Notes under the pieces: generated by a model
What the model was told of the DNA's origin: nothing
The model's input: only the letters and a program-made list of their open reading frames with translations
Databases searched by the model: none
Assembly: GCA_039000515.1 (NCBI GenBank)
Contig: JBCFYV010011135.1
Span: 4,682,284 to 4,746,283 of the forward strand
Length of the DNA stretch: 64,000 nt
DNA from: Timema cristinae
Lineage: Eukaryota; Arthropoda; Insecta; Phasmatodea; Timematidae
Direction of reading: 5' to 3'
Part shown: positions 24,813 to 37,699 of the stretch, piece by piece
How positions within the stretch are numbered: position 1 is the stretch's first letter
Layout of the letters: the number at the start of each line of letters is the position of its first letter
Program-made: the position numbers and the translations under genes

Positions 24813-27800
24813 AAGTCAAGAACCTGCACAAGTCCGGCCCCAGACAAAACTCTATTATATGCAATAAATAAAACAAGAATAAATATATTATTTGAATTGA
24901 TAAATTTAACACCAATTAACAATAACATTATTACAATAACCAAAACAAGTTCCCTTCATCTAAAAAAGGTATCTTCCTCTAAAAAAAATAACGTTAGTAT
25001 AATAAATAAGGTTGAGCTGGCTGTTACAACGGCCAAACTCAAATAATTAAATATAAAGACCAAAACACAAAATATACAATACCTAAACTAATTAAATGAA
25101 ATTTTTAACATCCTAGCTTTGGTTTGTTTGTTATTTTAGCAGTTATATTTCTATTTGTTGCACCATACAACTTAAATAAAAGTTGATTTGCTAATTTTTT
25201 TATATATTTTATTTACTACTTTCTATACATAAGTTCCACTTTATTAACTAACTAAACTAAATAATTTTATTTACCACAAATTATGCTCCGTATTTATTTG
25301 TCCATGCTTTAATTAAATGGATTATTAAATCTACACATTTTCATGGAATATTGCAGGGAAGTATCGACAGGATATTCAATGAGAATTACACTAAGGGTGT
25401 TTTCACACTGGTAAACGGCAATGTTATATGTAACTACTTAATATACATAGGTTCTAGGAGTAACGTTCACATTGGCGACGAACACTGTGCGTATTTCCGC
25501 AAGTAGTCGGTTGTTGATTCCACGTCAAGCGCATTGCTGTTGGTTTTTTTTGTTCTAGCCACCGTATCGTCTCTCTCACTTTATTTAGTTACGGCCACAA
25601 TAACTAAAAAAAAGAGGAGGGTGATATCTAATTACATCAAAAATTAAAACATTTGCAGGTTAAAAAAATACTTGAATTATTTATTCAAAGTAACAAATAG
25701 TCTTAAAACAACATGTTGCATGACCTTACAGGTCTTATACTGAAGGCTGTTGAAAAACAAATGAATCTTAGCAATTTATTACATGCGCAGTATGTTTCAA
25801 ATTTTTAAGGAATATAATTATATAAATATAGACTTGTCTAGAAAAGACGAATGAAATAAACAAAATAGTTGCTATTATTTAAAGAAACTTTTCTAAGTGA
25901 TATACAAGCTTCTAATTCACCACAGTGAATAAAGATCAAACAAAATCAAAAGGATCAAATGTTTAAATTACTAAATTATTACAAAGATTGCAAAGAGCTT
26001 AATGAGCCTCTTTTAAATGGTTTACAACGCGTCAGATTCACAACAGTGAATGCAGACAAAACAATTTTAAATTTAGGGAATAAATTTAAATAATGCACCA
26101 GATATTTACTTAAAGTTTTAACTCCTAAATTTTTTAAAAGATCACAAAGACTAAATGAGTCTCTTTTAAAATGTTCACAACGCGTCAGATTCACAGAATT
26201 GAATATAGACTAAACCGTTGCAAATTTATGGAATAGATTTAAATTTAAATATCGCACCAGATAGGCTATTTATTTAAAGCACAAAGATTTGACTTCTCGA
26301 CTAAACTCAAACCTTCGTGGGACAACTACCCTAGTCACTTTTGAATAATTAAACAAAATTCCCACATTTAAATAATATTAATAATATAATATTAAAATAG
26401 ATAAAATTACTCACAGAACTTGTAATTTTGCCTAAATGAATCTGTGAATATTAAAGTTAAAACCATATTAATAAAAAAAGAGCTACTTTACATTTACTTT
26501 AAAGCAATGAGGTTTACAAAATAACCAACAAAAGAAACATTATCAATTTAAAGTATTTAAATTACTGATTACCACAATAGCAAAAATCTAATATCTAATC
26601 TAAACATCGCAAGACATAAAAAAAATAACCAAATAATGTGGCTACCTATTTAAACCAAGAAAATACAAAGACACTAGCGCCCAAGAGGCAACAACAAACT
26701 TAATGTCTAGAGTTTACGTTTTAAATGACAGATTTCCATATCAAACTAAACCAAATTATTTTAAGAAATGAAAACCCATCGCAGCAATTTATAGCTTATA
26801 GATTTCAAACAAAGATATTATTATAATAATTATAATGTCCTAGTCCTGAACAGGACCTCTCTTGGAAGTGGCGAATGTTATAGTCTTCAATATTGTCTGT
26901 GGTCCCTCGTTATATAGGTCTAGTTGCAAAGTGGGAAGGTGGGAGTTTTCCTTAGTTATTGCGTCACTCGCTAACAACATGTTCAAAGGCTACATTGATT
27001 TCGTCACGTAGCCCAAGCTCTTGTTGTCTTGATCATCATCCGCTGCATTCAACTAGTTCCCAAAACATGAACGCCAAGACACTAGAGGAGCAGTCGTTGA
27101 GATATGCTTGTTTGATCACGTACGCCATCCAGGTGTCCAAGAATATGAGTGGTCTTTTAATAGTACAATACGAGTCAATCAGAGCATTGCTAGCGTTCTC
27201 CGTTGAAACATCAGGTTCTAGCACAGTTTGTAGAATGTTTTGTACTTCTCTCCATTCTAGCATTCGAGGTGTGAACCGGCTGGACTTGCAAGTTGCTCTA
27301 CTCCAGGTAGATATACGCGTGAGTAGAGACCTATATTTGACATATTAAGATCGTGATATTTAATAATACTGGATGTCTATGAGTATAAGATTATTTGGGG
27401 TAGTATTTTAAAAGCTGGCTGATTCTATTAGTATTTCTATTGCAGGATGTCTATGAATATTAGCTTGTTTAGGGGCGGGTAGTAACATTGTCATATTAGC
27501 AGTCCACGCTAATGTTACACCATAAGTTTAGGTTTGACTAATACCCAAGATTTTATAAAATATATTGAGAGTTGGCTGTTATTGATACTGACTTAATATG
27601 TAAGGCAGGTTAGGTTGCATAAATACAAATAATAAAATACAAGGTTTACAATAGTTTATTAAATAGATACAAACGTTATAAATAAAGTTCACATAAAGAA
27701 AGTACTTTAGGTTTCGTCAGACTTAGCAACTAAACATTTCAGAGAGTGAATGAAATCCAGTTGATGAATTGTACAAAGTTAAATAACAGGCTAGTTACAA

Positions 27801-30200
27801 GATGGCCTGTTGAAGTGTCACCTTTTGATAGAGATGAGATAATGATCATATCCTCTTCCTAACTGTACTTAGTTATCAGCATCTGGTATTTCAAGTATGT
27901 AACAACTAAATCAAGGTAGCTCGCAGACAACATAGGTAGCGTATGATCAAGTTAGGGATTAATAATCCCCAATTAGGACATAGCTATCACAATCATGGTT
28001 CACCTTGACAGCACTCACGATCAAATGATATAATAAAGGTGTAAAACAGGATGACTAGCCTCAGTGAGCACGGTGCTTAAGGAATCCGTCTAAAGGGTAT
28101 ATAATAGAAACAAATAGATAAGTTTTAGAGTCCAAGCGTGGACATGACAAGCCAAGAGCGTCAAATGGTGAAGACCATAACTCAGAGTATTAGAGCCCAT
28201 CAAGAGGGACGAAATACCTAATTAGGTCATTAAAAAACTGAGAATAACACCCAATTAGCTAGAGTTGACGTTCCCCCAGTAACAATAGACAGGAGGTAGC
28301 CTCTTCATAAGACAATTACTTTTGAGCGACTAAGCTTAGCTTACAACTACTAGAACAACATAATGTCGTTAAGCGCTCTTCAAAACAATGGTTAAACCGT
28401 ATATAGTGGCACATAATATTAGCAAACAATGTATTCATTTAATAGAATTAGTAGTCTAAGCAAATCAGCCACAGCTGACCCATGATATAATTGACGACCG
28501 AACCACGTAACTGAACCCACAATTTATATAAATATATAACTATATTACACGCGAATGGTTCTAAAGGAACGAACGTGCCAAAATTTGTGAATAGGCACAC
28601 CTGGCCATAAACCTAATCAAATCCACCATGATTTAAATACATTATTCATTGGGGTTGAGACGTTAAGCGTCCACTCAAACACATCAAGACGTAGACTAGT
28701 ACATGGTTAGCGAAAACAATTATACTTAGCACATTAGCTAACTGCAACTAAACAATAATCCCCGCGGGGTTTCCAGTCCTCTAATCTTTATAAATGGGCT
28801 GTATGTCCACTCGAGGTACACCGGCTGTGTAGAATATTGACGAGGATCTCCATAGAGTGGCGGGGTGCTAGCTGCAGCGAGCCCTTGTCGTGGGTCCATC
28901 CGATGCCATATCACCTTAGCTCAGCACTATTTGCTACACGCTGAAAGTAACCAATATATGACTGTTTAGTAGGTAATATGAATAGTTCTGTCCTGCTTTT
29001 AGTTAGAACATTATATATTCAACATCTACTCTCAGACTAAAATAGAACGGGATAAAAAAAAGGTGTGTTCGACCAATCAAGTCTCAGAGCTAGAGCACTC
29101 CAAGGGGTATAGGCGCATGCGTGAAGTGCAAACATTTAAGAGGGGGAAATGAGACATATTTCGTTTCAATACAATTTTGTTGTTGTGTTTTACCACTCAA
29201 TTTAAGTTAAGTGTAGCGCATTTAAAATGACCCCGGAATGCAACCAATGCCTCAGCAAGGCCACGGGAAGTCCAAACTCCACCATACCACATGACGAGTT
29301 GTTGTTTACATGAAGTGAGGTAGAAACACATAATGGTGCGAACTAATTACCATTAGCTCGGAACTGCTCTCCCACCCTTTTCAGAAACAGAGACAGGGGA
29401 AATACATATGCTCAAATGGCCACTCAGTTTTGTCTCAGACGCCCCTTGACCAATGCGACGAAATCCTTGTCGGTAAAGAACTCACACTCTCGTCCATAGT
29501 TGATGCAAATGAGACAGGAAACCTATTGGTCGAATCCGAGGAATGACAGGGAATAGAACAGGATGCGGATATCCAAACAGGGAACATAGTCCAGAGCCAG
29601 AAATCTATTCAGTTACGTTACTTACGACAGACGTGCCGATGAAGGGAATCAAAGCGGTCACAGCAACACCTCGAGGATCAACCTCTTTCTCAACTAGACC
29701 ATTATGCAACACAAGGTTATATATCAAGACTATACGCCTTAGTATTACAAGAACATAACTATATTAATATATGAAATAGATAAATCTAGGCTAACACAAT
29801 CCAGAGTTAATAAACTGTCAACAGGGTCCAAAAATTACACAAATATTATACCGGCTATCCTTTCTAATCTACAATTTAGTTATTATTTAACACAACACCA
29901 ACACTGAATTGACTTCAGTTAAGTCACAATCAGCTTAGAAAAAATCAAAATGATTTTGCGAAGAGCAATAACATACTAACACAACTATTTTTTTTTTTAA
30001 ATTAAAGATGGTTGACAATAAGAATTACAAGACCTTTAACCTAAACTCAGATAATATCTAATATAGCACTAGCACAGGATTAACTTCAATAAGGTCACAA
30101 TTACTGACAAAAAATTGCATGACCATTTAATAATCTAAACTTGGAAAACATTTAACATAGAACTAGCACTGGATAGACTTCAGTTAGGCCTAAATGAATT
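24813..30200. other. Long unassigned region with two weak tandem repeats
   Basis: No gene recognised. At 25870-26280 a unit of roughly 120-155 bp occurs three times in diverged form ('cacaacgcgtcagattcaca' near 26024 and 26178). At 29860-30210 another unit appears three times ('actagcactggatagacttc' and relatives near 29900, 30065 and 30155). The second may belong to the untranslated part of the adjoining gypsy remnant. Open frames at 26959-27348 (+, 129 codons) and 27036-27263 (-) overlap each other and show no known domain; one could be an exon, but nothing supports it. Confidence 0.45.
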
Positions 30201-30524
30201 TTATAGTTACAATTACATAAAAATAGGAGGATACAACTTGAGTTTATACAATAATTTTCTTGAGGAGGCTGACGTGAGCTCTAAGAGACAGGTCAGCATC
30301 TTCTACATGTTGTAACCATCCGGGAACTGCTGTCAGGAACCACTGCACGAGTCAAGAACCACTCCAATTAGGCGATAGTTTGGCTGAGATCCTGTTGGCT
30401 GCAGAACTAAAGGGAAAGTTACGGCACATAAACTTACCACGTTCACAGGGGCACGACCCAGGTTGTAAGCTGCGGCCATCCTGCTGCGGGATCTCTTCGG
30501 ATTCTGAAAGGCAAGCTTACATCT

Positions 30525-31790
30525 TTAAGAATAAGAAGAGTCGTAGGAATCTCCGACCAACAGGTCAACCTCCCAGATGGTCAACAGAGGGTGATTAAGC
30601 TCTCGACAGATCAACAAGGAGGAGGGAGTCGCCCTAGTGGACTCATGAATAGCCGAATTAAACGCGATAGAAAATAACTCAAGGTGTTTATCCCAATAGC
30701 CCTGAGCGGTTCCATGCATAATAGTCAAAGCAATGTTAAGGTTACAGTGGAACCTCACTACCAAATTAAGGGAGCGATGGTAAGGGCTGGTGGTGACATG
30801 CCTAATTCCCCAACCAAAACACATATCTCTAAACACCTTAGAACGAAAATAGGGTCCGTTGTCACTGACTATTTTACTTGGGGCTCCAAAAATGGACCAA
30901 ACTCTTCTGGCGAGGGCATTAACCGTAGTGGAGCCTTTCATATTCCTTAAATTTAGAGAAGCCGTCCACCTGGTTCAAAATGCAAGTGTTGCCAATGGAC
31001 GAACGGGTAAACGGACCGAAAAAGTCCACAAAGACGGTTTCCCATGGCCCTGGGATTCATCAGCAGAATGCATCCCAATACGTGAATTCTGGGACTTTAG
31101 CCCCCAAACAGCCTTCACACTTCCTAATCCACAATCTAATCTCCTGCCAATAAAACTCTTGAGCAATTTTCTTGTGGGTTTTGAATATAACCAAATACCC
31201 ACCTACAGTTGAATCATGAAAATACTTGGTTTTAGTAGGGACAAAAACTTTTCTTCCTTTAAAGGTATTTCCCACCCAGCATAATGACCCTTGATGGATT
31301 GTAAGGTTTTCAACCTTTTCCCCCATTTTAAGGCGATGGAATATCTCTTTACAAATGAATCGTCTTTCTGGTGCTGGACCAGAGATATAAAGGACTCAGG
31401 GATAGTGTGGATAACACCAACATTAAGGGGGCTGGGTTAGAGGCAATAGGTAATAAACCATCATTAGTGCAGGACAGAGCATCTACCATTAAATTGTGTT
31501 TTCCATAAACGTGCTTGGTTCAAAACTTAAATTGGGAGAGTTTCATGACCCATCTGCCTATTTTTCTTAGTTGCTTATGTGGTTTAATATCCAAGAAAGA
31601 GCCCTATTATCAGTAAAAAGCACGAACTCACGTTGTTCACGATAGTCATACAGATCATTGAAAGATAACCGAGCCCTCCCCCTTCTTCTCTTCCACATCC
31701 AACCAAGCGTACTTACTGGGGGTTCGACAATAGAATGGAGGTAAAGTGACCTATCATATATATCTTTCATATATAAGCACCCAATTATAA
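30525..31790 (-). pseudogene. Ty3/gypsy retrotransposon pol remnant (RNase H and integrase)
   Basis: Minus-strand pieces occur in pol order. The RNase H end is at about 31770-31570 (FVLFTDNRALSWIL). A frame change follows, then LRKIGRWVMKLSQFKF near 31540. The integrase zinc-binding domain is at 31326-31060 (FHDS ... FKTHKKIAQ ... CEGC). The integrase core is at 30941-30525, with KIVSDNGPYFRSK holding the second catalytic Asp. The usual NLVER is read as NLVVR, so the catalytic Glu is lost. Several frameshifts break the frame. No protease, reverse transcriptase palm or LTR was found, so this is a fragment. Confidence 0.85.
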
Positions 31791-32354
31791 TCAGACTGTT
31801 TCAAGCGTGAACTATTTGCGATTATTAATGCCAAGTTAAAAAAATAAATTTCCTCTTCAATTACATTTACTCAAACACATTTATTAATTTATATATAGTT
31901 TTTTATCTAATTATTCCATGGTTTTATTAAATTTTAGGTCTTGCATAATCGTTTGGCATATTTATACCTTAAATTTGACAGAATAAATATTTTACTATCA
32001 CTCATAATAGTTGAGATCTTATCAGAATAAGGATAACCTTTGGGTAAATTGTTGAAATGTGGGTTGTGGGTTGCCCTTCAACTGTAAAGCTCCTTCTTAT
32101 CTGTTATTCATGACGTAGTGAGTGTCCTCGGAAAAACAGACGCGTCCTAAGTAAACTAGTGGAACATGAACAATAGCGTTAGTCTACTATTGTCTGTCAA
32201 AGTGCCCCATTATCTTCCTAGGGGGTGCATAGTTTAGGAAAAGGGGTGCGCATATAGGTTAGCTGGGTTCTTTCTTAGTCGGTCACGATGGAAAAACCAA
32301 GGGGTGCCTTACATTAAGGTGTTCTTGGGGCAAAGTTCTCAACCCAGGTAGGAC
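31791..32354. other. Unassigned spacer before the gap
   Basis: AT-rich sequence without a recognised feature, ending at the assembly gap. Confidence 0.5.
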
Positions 32355-32454
32355 NNNNNNNNNNNNNNNNNNNNNNNNNNNNNNNNNNNNNNNNNNNNNN
32401 NNNNNNNNNNNNNNNNNNNNNNNNNNNNNNNNNNNNNNNNNNNNNNNNNNNNNN
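32355..32454. other. Assembly gap of 100 Ns
   Basis: Exactly 100 consecutive Ns, the usual placeholder for a gap of unknown length. Open frames that read through it have no meaning. It abuts a degenerate tandem repeat, a plausible cause of the assembly break. Confidence 0.98.
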
Positions 32455-32459
32455 AAGAC

Positions 32460-32700
32460 AATATAAAATGGTGATTGATTGACCCTCCGCCCACTCACTG
32501 ATCCGTTCAATAAACAAATGACCGATAATGAGAGAAGACCTGATGAATGACTAGCTCTCTGGTCACTCGTTGATCCATCCAATTTACAAATGAGCAAGAA
32601 TAAGAGAAGAGCAGTAAATGATTGGTGAAAAATCATCTGACCTTGATTCATTGTTTGGACAAATGAATGAGAATGAGAAACTGTTGTTGGTGAGTTGGTG
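32460..32700. repeat. Degenerate tandem repeat of about 72 bp beside the gap
   Basis: Three related units are visible: GATCCGTTCAATAAACAAAT near 32500, GATCCATCCAATTTACAAAT near 32571, and GATTCATTGTTTGGACAAAT near 32644. Each is followed by GAnnAnnATGAGA-like sequence. The spacing is about 72 bp. The array probably continues into the Ns. Confidence 0.6.
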
Positions 32701-33577
32701 GACTGCTGAGCAAAATAATGGTTTGAAGAGGAACGTATGGAAGCAATGTGCTGATAATCGAGGCTAGCCGAGTTGAACCGAACATCAAGCGAAGCCCCTG
32801 AGAGAGTAGACAGAGATAGCAAATGAATGATGGCTCATTTAAACCAAGATCCGGATCTTTAAGTGTTTTTACTGTTTCGTTCATGAATGACACATCTCTA
32901 CAGGTCACACAAGTCACACAAGACCATTATTATTAACTTTGAGCACTCGGAGCATTAAACCAACATTAACTCAAGATACAAAAGGGACTAGACACATGTC
33001 ATGTTCACATTGTTAATCCTGGGCTATGCTAAGAACAGGTATTTTATTAGCTTTGTAAATTGAAGCGTTACAAAAATATGTTTCAGATAAAAGTTACCTT
33101 TTTTATTTATTTTTTGCATAAAATAAAATGCCTTTGGTAATAAAAAAATATACGTTCCTTGTTAAAAAGCTAGAGTTAACCTTAAATTACCATGAATATG
33201 CCCACCAAATAAAAAAACTATATGATTTTACTCACCAAGCTTCCATTGGAACATATTTTCTTAGAAAAAAAAATTGTAACACTTTAAATTACCCGCTCTG
33301 TATAGTGGCTGAAAAAAAAAAATTGGCATCAGAAAAGTAAGGTAAATTAAAAAACTAAATTTTGACTGGACACTATCAACAAAACAATACATTATTGGTA
33401 CCTAAGTCAGATTGCAGTAAAAGTACCTTTTAAACTGTACAAAAATAAAATTATCAACTTTGATAAAAGCTTACACTATTCATGTGTTGAACTGTGTCTG
33501 TTACAATTTATAGTTGTATCGCACATACTTTGCCATATGAATACAAAGAAGTAGATCAAGTAACTTATTGAAGAACC
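32701..33577. other. Unassigned AT-rich sequence
   Basis: No coding evidence. It includes a copy of the dispersed AAAATATGTTTCAGATAAAA repeat near 33075. Confidence 0.5.
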
Positions 33578-33819
33578 CACTTTGGTGACCACATGGTCTG
33601 AAACGCTACTCCGCTACTCTCGTGTTAGAATAAACTGCTAAAGACAGGAAGCTCGGGTGCACTGAGGGTGGTTTTCCCTAAATGGCTTTCCACTCTACCA
33701 TCATGCACATGCTGGTGCATTTCCTTTAAATTAAATCCTAATCCCTAACACAATAATGTAATTAGTATATAGGCATATAACCCGAACAGGTGGTAAGATG
33801 TGGTGCTAAAAAAACCTTT
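33578..33819 (+). repeat. tRNA-derived SINE copy
   Basis: The head 'cactttggtgaccacatggt' is shared with the truncated copy near 38066. The body has CTCGGGTGCACTGAGGGTGG and GCTGGTGCATTTCCTTTAAA. The tail reads GCATATAACCCGAACAGGTG then GTAAGATGTGGTGCTAAA. An imperfect duplication (AAGAACCCAC upstream, AAGAACCATC downstream) may be the target site. The insertion lies about 100 bp upstream of a MED25 exon. Confidence 0.75.
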
Positions 33820-33918
33820 AAGAACCATCAAACCAGTTGTTTTTATACCATGGTGATGTGAGTATAATATATTTCTCAGGCCCAATTTATAAACTGTCTA
33901 AATGTGTTTGTATTCTAG

Positions 33919-34043
33919 AGCACCTATACACAGTATGGCCTGGTGGTGTACCATGCAGCAGATCACCTGCCTCACCCCAGCTCGGACTCATACGGTCCGT
34001 TTTCCAACCCTCAACGTATCCCACAAATGTTGGAGAGAATTGA
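33919..34043 (+). CDS. MED25: MED25 exon (vWA domain, part 1 found)
   Basis: MED25 is a Mediator subunit in the nucleus that links DNA-bound activators to RNA polymerase II. Its N-terminal von Willebrand A domain docks it to Mediator. This exon follows the acceptor TTTGTATTCTAG and reads STYTQYGLVVYHAAD ... YGPFSNPQ ... MLERIE, matching the vWA segment that in vertebrates reads TQYSLVVFN. It ends at GA|GTAAGT in phase 2. The split codon is completed as Glu by the next exon, giving RIE-LVGG. The preceding exon, which should hold the first vWA strand, was not located. It may lie in the gap or be short and diverged. Confidence 0.88.
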
Positions 34044-35945
34044 GTAAGTAGATCACAAATTATACAATATTACTATTCAAACCAATAAATAGCTTATGAT
34101 TTCAGTTAACTCAGCAATTTGAAATAGTTCCTGGCTATAAACAAAAAAACAAAGTTCTTATTTCATATTTGGTCGACTAAATTTATGGTTTGTTATATCA
34201 TTTACTATTGTATTAATTAATGCATTTAGGAATAATAATGATGATTTATTATTGTGTATTATGATTTTTATTTATTATTATTATTTCATATTTATCCGAC
34301 ACCTTAGCTCAGTTGGTAGCGTGTTTGTCAACTGAGAATGGCATGGCCGAAAAATTTGTCATTGTTGAAATGTGTGTTTACCCTTTCACAGTGATGAATT
34401 AATGGGCGGGTACTGGATGCTGTGTTGTTACACCACCCTTATTCACCAAAGAATAAAGGCTGGTACACAACATTAATATTAAATAAGAATTCCAAAAACA
34501 TAATAAATGCAGAGGAACCGATAGGACGATCACAAGGTAAATAGACTGTACTCAGGTCCATTTTTCTTCTGCTTCCCCAAACCCACTCTACAAATATTTA
34601 ATAACTCAAATATTTGATACCCTACCGACTATCAGTGAAGGATATAACATAAGTATATGAAACGCAAAAATATGATTTGTAAATAACAGTTTATTTATTA
34701 ATATAAGATATAGATTGGTTGAATATTGCACAATACAAAAAAAAAATATATAGGAGAATATTATACAAGAAATAGTCACGGGTGATATCAATCACCCTAA
34801 ACTTGATTAATAATTGATTACTCGAGTCATCAATGACTTCCACAAAAGATTCAATTTAAAGTACTTGTAATACTTTTCAAGTATTAACACTTGTACATAA
34901 ATAAATACAACACCGGACCAAGCATTCTTAAGATGACAAAGCCTTATTCCCGCCAGGTGGGCTTCAGAACCGATCCCAAACAAGAACTTCAAACTCAATC
35001 ATAGGTTGTCAAGTTTTTAAAAGATATTATAAAAAGATTACCTATAATCAATTGCAAAATACTATTGAATAAAGAATCAGTTTTATACCGGACGGGCTAT
35101 AAAGTTAATAACACAATTCTCATAACAATATAAGACCAATCTCCGCAAAAATATGGCATCTCACGCCATATGGAATATAAGTTTCAACCATTATACAAGG
35201 AATAATGAAACTCTAATCTCTGCAAAATATGACGTCTCATTTATATTGAAAATATTAATACCACGCAAGCCCAAAAGGGGACTTTGCGTCTAGAAAACCT
35301 AATATAAAGACAAACATTATTTATCATAACTAATTTTACATATCAAGAGATCGAAGTATTACGCGATATCCTTGCGTAATTATCCATAAATTTTAATATT
35401 AATAGTTATTGGCCGAAAAAGAATTTTAAAATATAATAGCCGAAATAGAATTTTGTACCTTATAACATCCTGGACACCTATAGGTGTCCAAGGACAGTAT
35501 CCTGACAAGAGTAAATCATTCATCTGAATTACACCATTATATATGCTAACATGTTTGCTCAGATAGGGGAAAAGATGGGTAACGAAAACAAAGGAAAACC
35601 CAAAAACAAAGAAGAGAGGGAATGGATAACCAGACAGAGGTAGAAAAATTGAGTAGGTTGGAGAAAGACCTAGAACAAATGTTTTTTACATAGCACCATC
35701 TTCTTGGGCATGTACATCACACTTTACCCAACATGTCCCGCGATGAATCACTGTTCAAGCTTACACAATCTTCACGCAATTAGTCTGTACGTAATGTTTA
35801 TCGTGGTATGTAGCGCTTGTGCGGGGAGTCGACTTGGGAGGCACAACTACTAAATGGGGCATTGGTGAGTTCACTCATTTTTATTTTTAATAGTGTCCAA
35901 TCTTGCTTATTTCTTTAACTCTTGTAGCTTTATGTTAATAAACGC
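34044..35945. other. MED25 intron, left part
   Basis: AT-rich intron sequence. A tRNA-like piece at about 34300-34445 (CACCTTAGCTCAGTTGGTAG, a good A box, then GTGATGAATTAATGGGCGGG) is probably a diverged SINE of another type, since no B box follows at normal spacing. No coding exon is seen. The small minus frames at 34606-34998 are not convincing. Confidence 0.55.
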
Positions 35946-36246
35946 TACAGTGTCTGTCGGTGACCTGGTGGTCTAGGGGTAAGGTGTCAGACTTCTATGC
36001 TGGCGGCCGGGGTTCAATCCTCGGTCTCGGCAAAGATTTATCTGATTACCAAACCCTTCCTTCACCTCTGACAATACATCTTGTGAATGTGGGGAATGCC
36101 AGGCCTCCACCGTGGTTCGGATTCCACGTTAAACTGTAGGTCCTCCATTTTCATCTCACAATCACCCTACCATTACACATTAGCGTAAGTGCGTATAACC
36201 CGAATAGGTAGTAAGACGCGGTGCTAATAATAATACAGTGTCTGTC
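35946..36246 (+). repeat. Full-length tRNA-derived SINE with perfect 13-bp target duplication
   Basis: The element is 35959-36233, about 275 bp. The head GGTGACCTGGTGGTCTAGGG plus GTAAGG gives a tRNA A box, and GGGGTTCAATCCTCGG near 36009 gives the B box, so it should be read by RNA polymerase III. The body includes 'accgtggttcggattccacg', the tail GCGTATAACCCGAATAGGTA then GTAAGACGCGGTGCTAATAA. TACAGTGTCTGTC is repeated exactly at 35946-35958 and 36234-36246. The perfect duplication suggests a fairly young insertion. It serves as reference copy for the truncated relatives here. Confidence 0.93.
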
Positions 36247-37545
36247 ATATTCTTAAGTCATATTATATATGAAGTTACGATTAAGTATATTCTTACAACA
36301 TAACATAGGAGTAATACTTAATTTAAGTTTATCAAATCTATTACATTACTTTTTATTTAATATTCAAAAACCAAGCTCGAATTCTTCATAGCTTATTTGT
36401 CATATCTAGTCACTTTATTTTTATTATTTCATTAAATATGTGCACCAATTAGCTTTTTTTTCTCTCTCTCTCTCTTGGAATGTCTGATATATTATCTACT
36501 CCCAAAAAGAAATCGTGTATCATGTTAAAAAGTGTTGGTATAAAGGAATCTTATACTTTCGTTTACTGGTGTTGTGACTATGAGCGTTAGATGTTTCTGA
36601 GTTATTATTCTGAATTATTATTTTATAGTTCTAAATTTTTTTGCTTTCAATGGTTTCCACTCCTTATTCATGATTTTGGTATTAATATTCTATTCACTCA
36701 TTATTTTAAGAACTTTAATCCTAATAGCTCTTAGTGGATCTAGGTAGTAATACCATGGCTTAGATGTGATTCGATTGGTGCATGCTACACTATTTTTAGA
36801 ATATTAAATTTAACATTGTTTTAGTAAACATACAGTAACCATTCCCGCTCTTAGTTTCTTATTTATTATGTCTATATGAGTATTCCATTTCATAATCAGA
36901 ATCAATCATTAGCCCAAGATAATTAAATGTCTTGACTTGTGTAAATGTTGAACAACTACACGCTTTTATATTGTATAAACATTCCAAGCCACTACCATTT
37001 ATATCCAATTTATACTTTTTAACATGCTGTAGTACGATAGTCTTTGTCTGTGTTTTTTTTTAATGTCAATTATTAATTTATTATCATGAGTCCAGTTTTA
37101 TGTCTTGTTAAAATCTTCCTGCAACATTTGTGTGCGCCACGTACAGCATTCTGTTGTCAGAATACATAAATTTGCAACAATTCTGTATACAGTCTACCTT
37201 TGTGTTTGTATGGATTAAGTATAATACTATATTTGGAGGAGATGATCAACTTAACAGTGTGAGGATATTGTATTTTTCACTTTATTCCCTAAATAATTTA
37301 ATTTTCAGATTCTCTTTTTATATATTCGTTAATTAGAGCTTCAAAAAAATAAAAATTTCATTTAGTAAGACCCGCATTAGTGGTTGCTTGGTCTATCGCG
37401 GGAGCACTTAAGCCGGCCAATACTGACATGGGAAGGAAGTCTAGAAATTTTATCTTTTTTATAAAAATATAAAATAATATATTTAATAAAAAACACAATG
37501 AATGGCCCGCAATGCCCCCTAAGTGATATAATTCAGTTAAATGCG
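36247..37545. other. MED25 intron, unassigned
   Basis: AT-rich intron sequence with no supported feature. The open frame at 37130-37336 has no similarity. Confidence 0.5.
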
Positions 37546-37692
37546 GGAGAATGCCAGGCCTCCACCGTGGTTCGGATTCCACGTTAAACTGTAGGTCCTC
37601 CATTTCATATCACAATCACCCTACTATTATACATTAGCGTAAGTGCATACAACCTGAACGGGTAGTAAGACGTGGTGCTAGTAATAATAAAA
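37546..37692 (+). repeat. 5'-truncated SINE copy
   Basis: Begins inside the body (GAATGCCAGGCCTCCACCGT) and runs to the family tail GCATACAACCTGAACGGGTA then GTAAGACGTGGTGCTAGTAA. It is nearly the same as the full-length copy 1.5 kb to the left. A tentative duplication (CAGTTAAATG and AAGTTAAAGG) is too weak to rely on. Confidence 0.85.
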
Positions 37693-37699
37693 GTTAAAG

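Noticed and set aside
24677..25046. Cys-Val and Thr-His rich frames on opposite strands
   Set aside because: They read through a (TG)n microsatellite.
27036..27348. Opposed open frames of 75 and 129 codons
   Set aside because: No recognisable domain, no convincing splice sites, and the two overlap; listed only as unassigned.
32283..32822. 179-codon minus frame spanning the gap
   Set aside because: It reads through 100 Ns; the frame across a gap of unknown size is meaningless and the rest resembles a degenerate repeat.
35959..36033. Plus-strand tRNA gene
   Set aside because: It is the head of a SINE bounded by a target duplication that encloses the whole 275-bp element.
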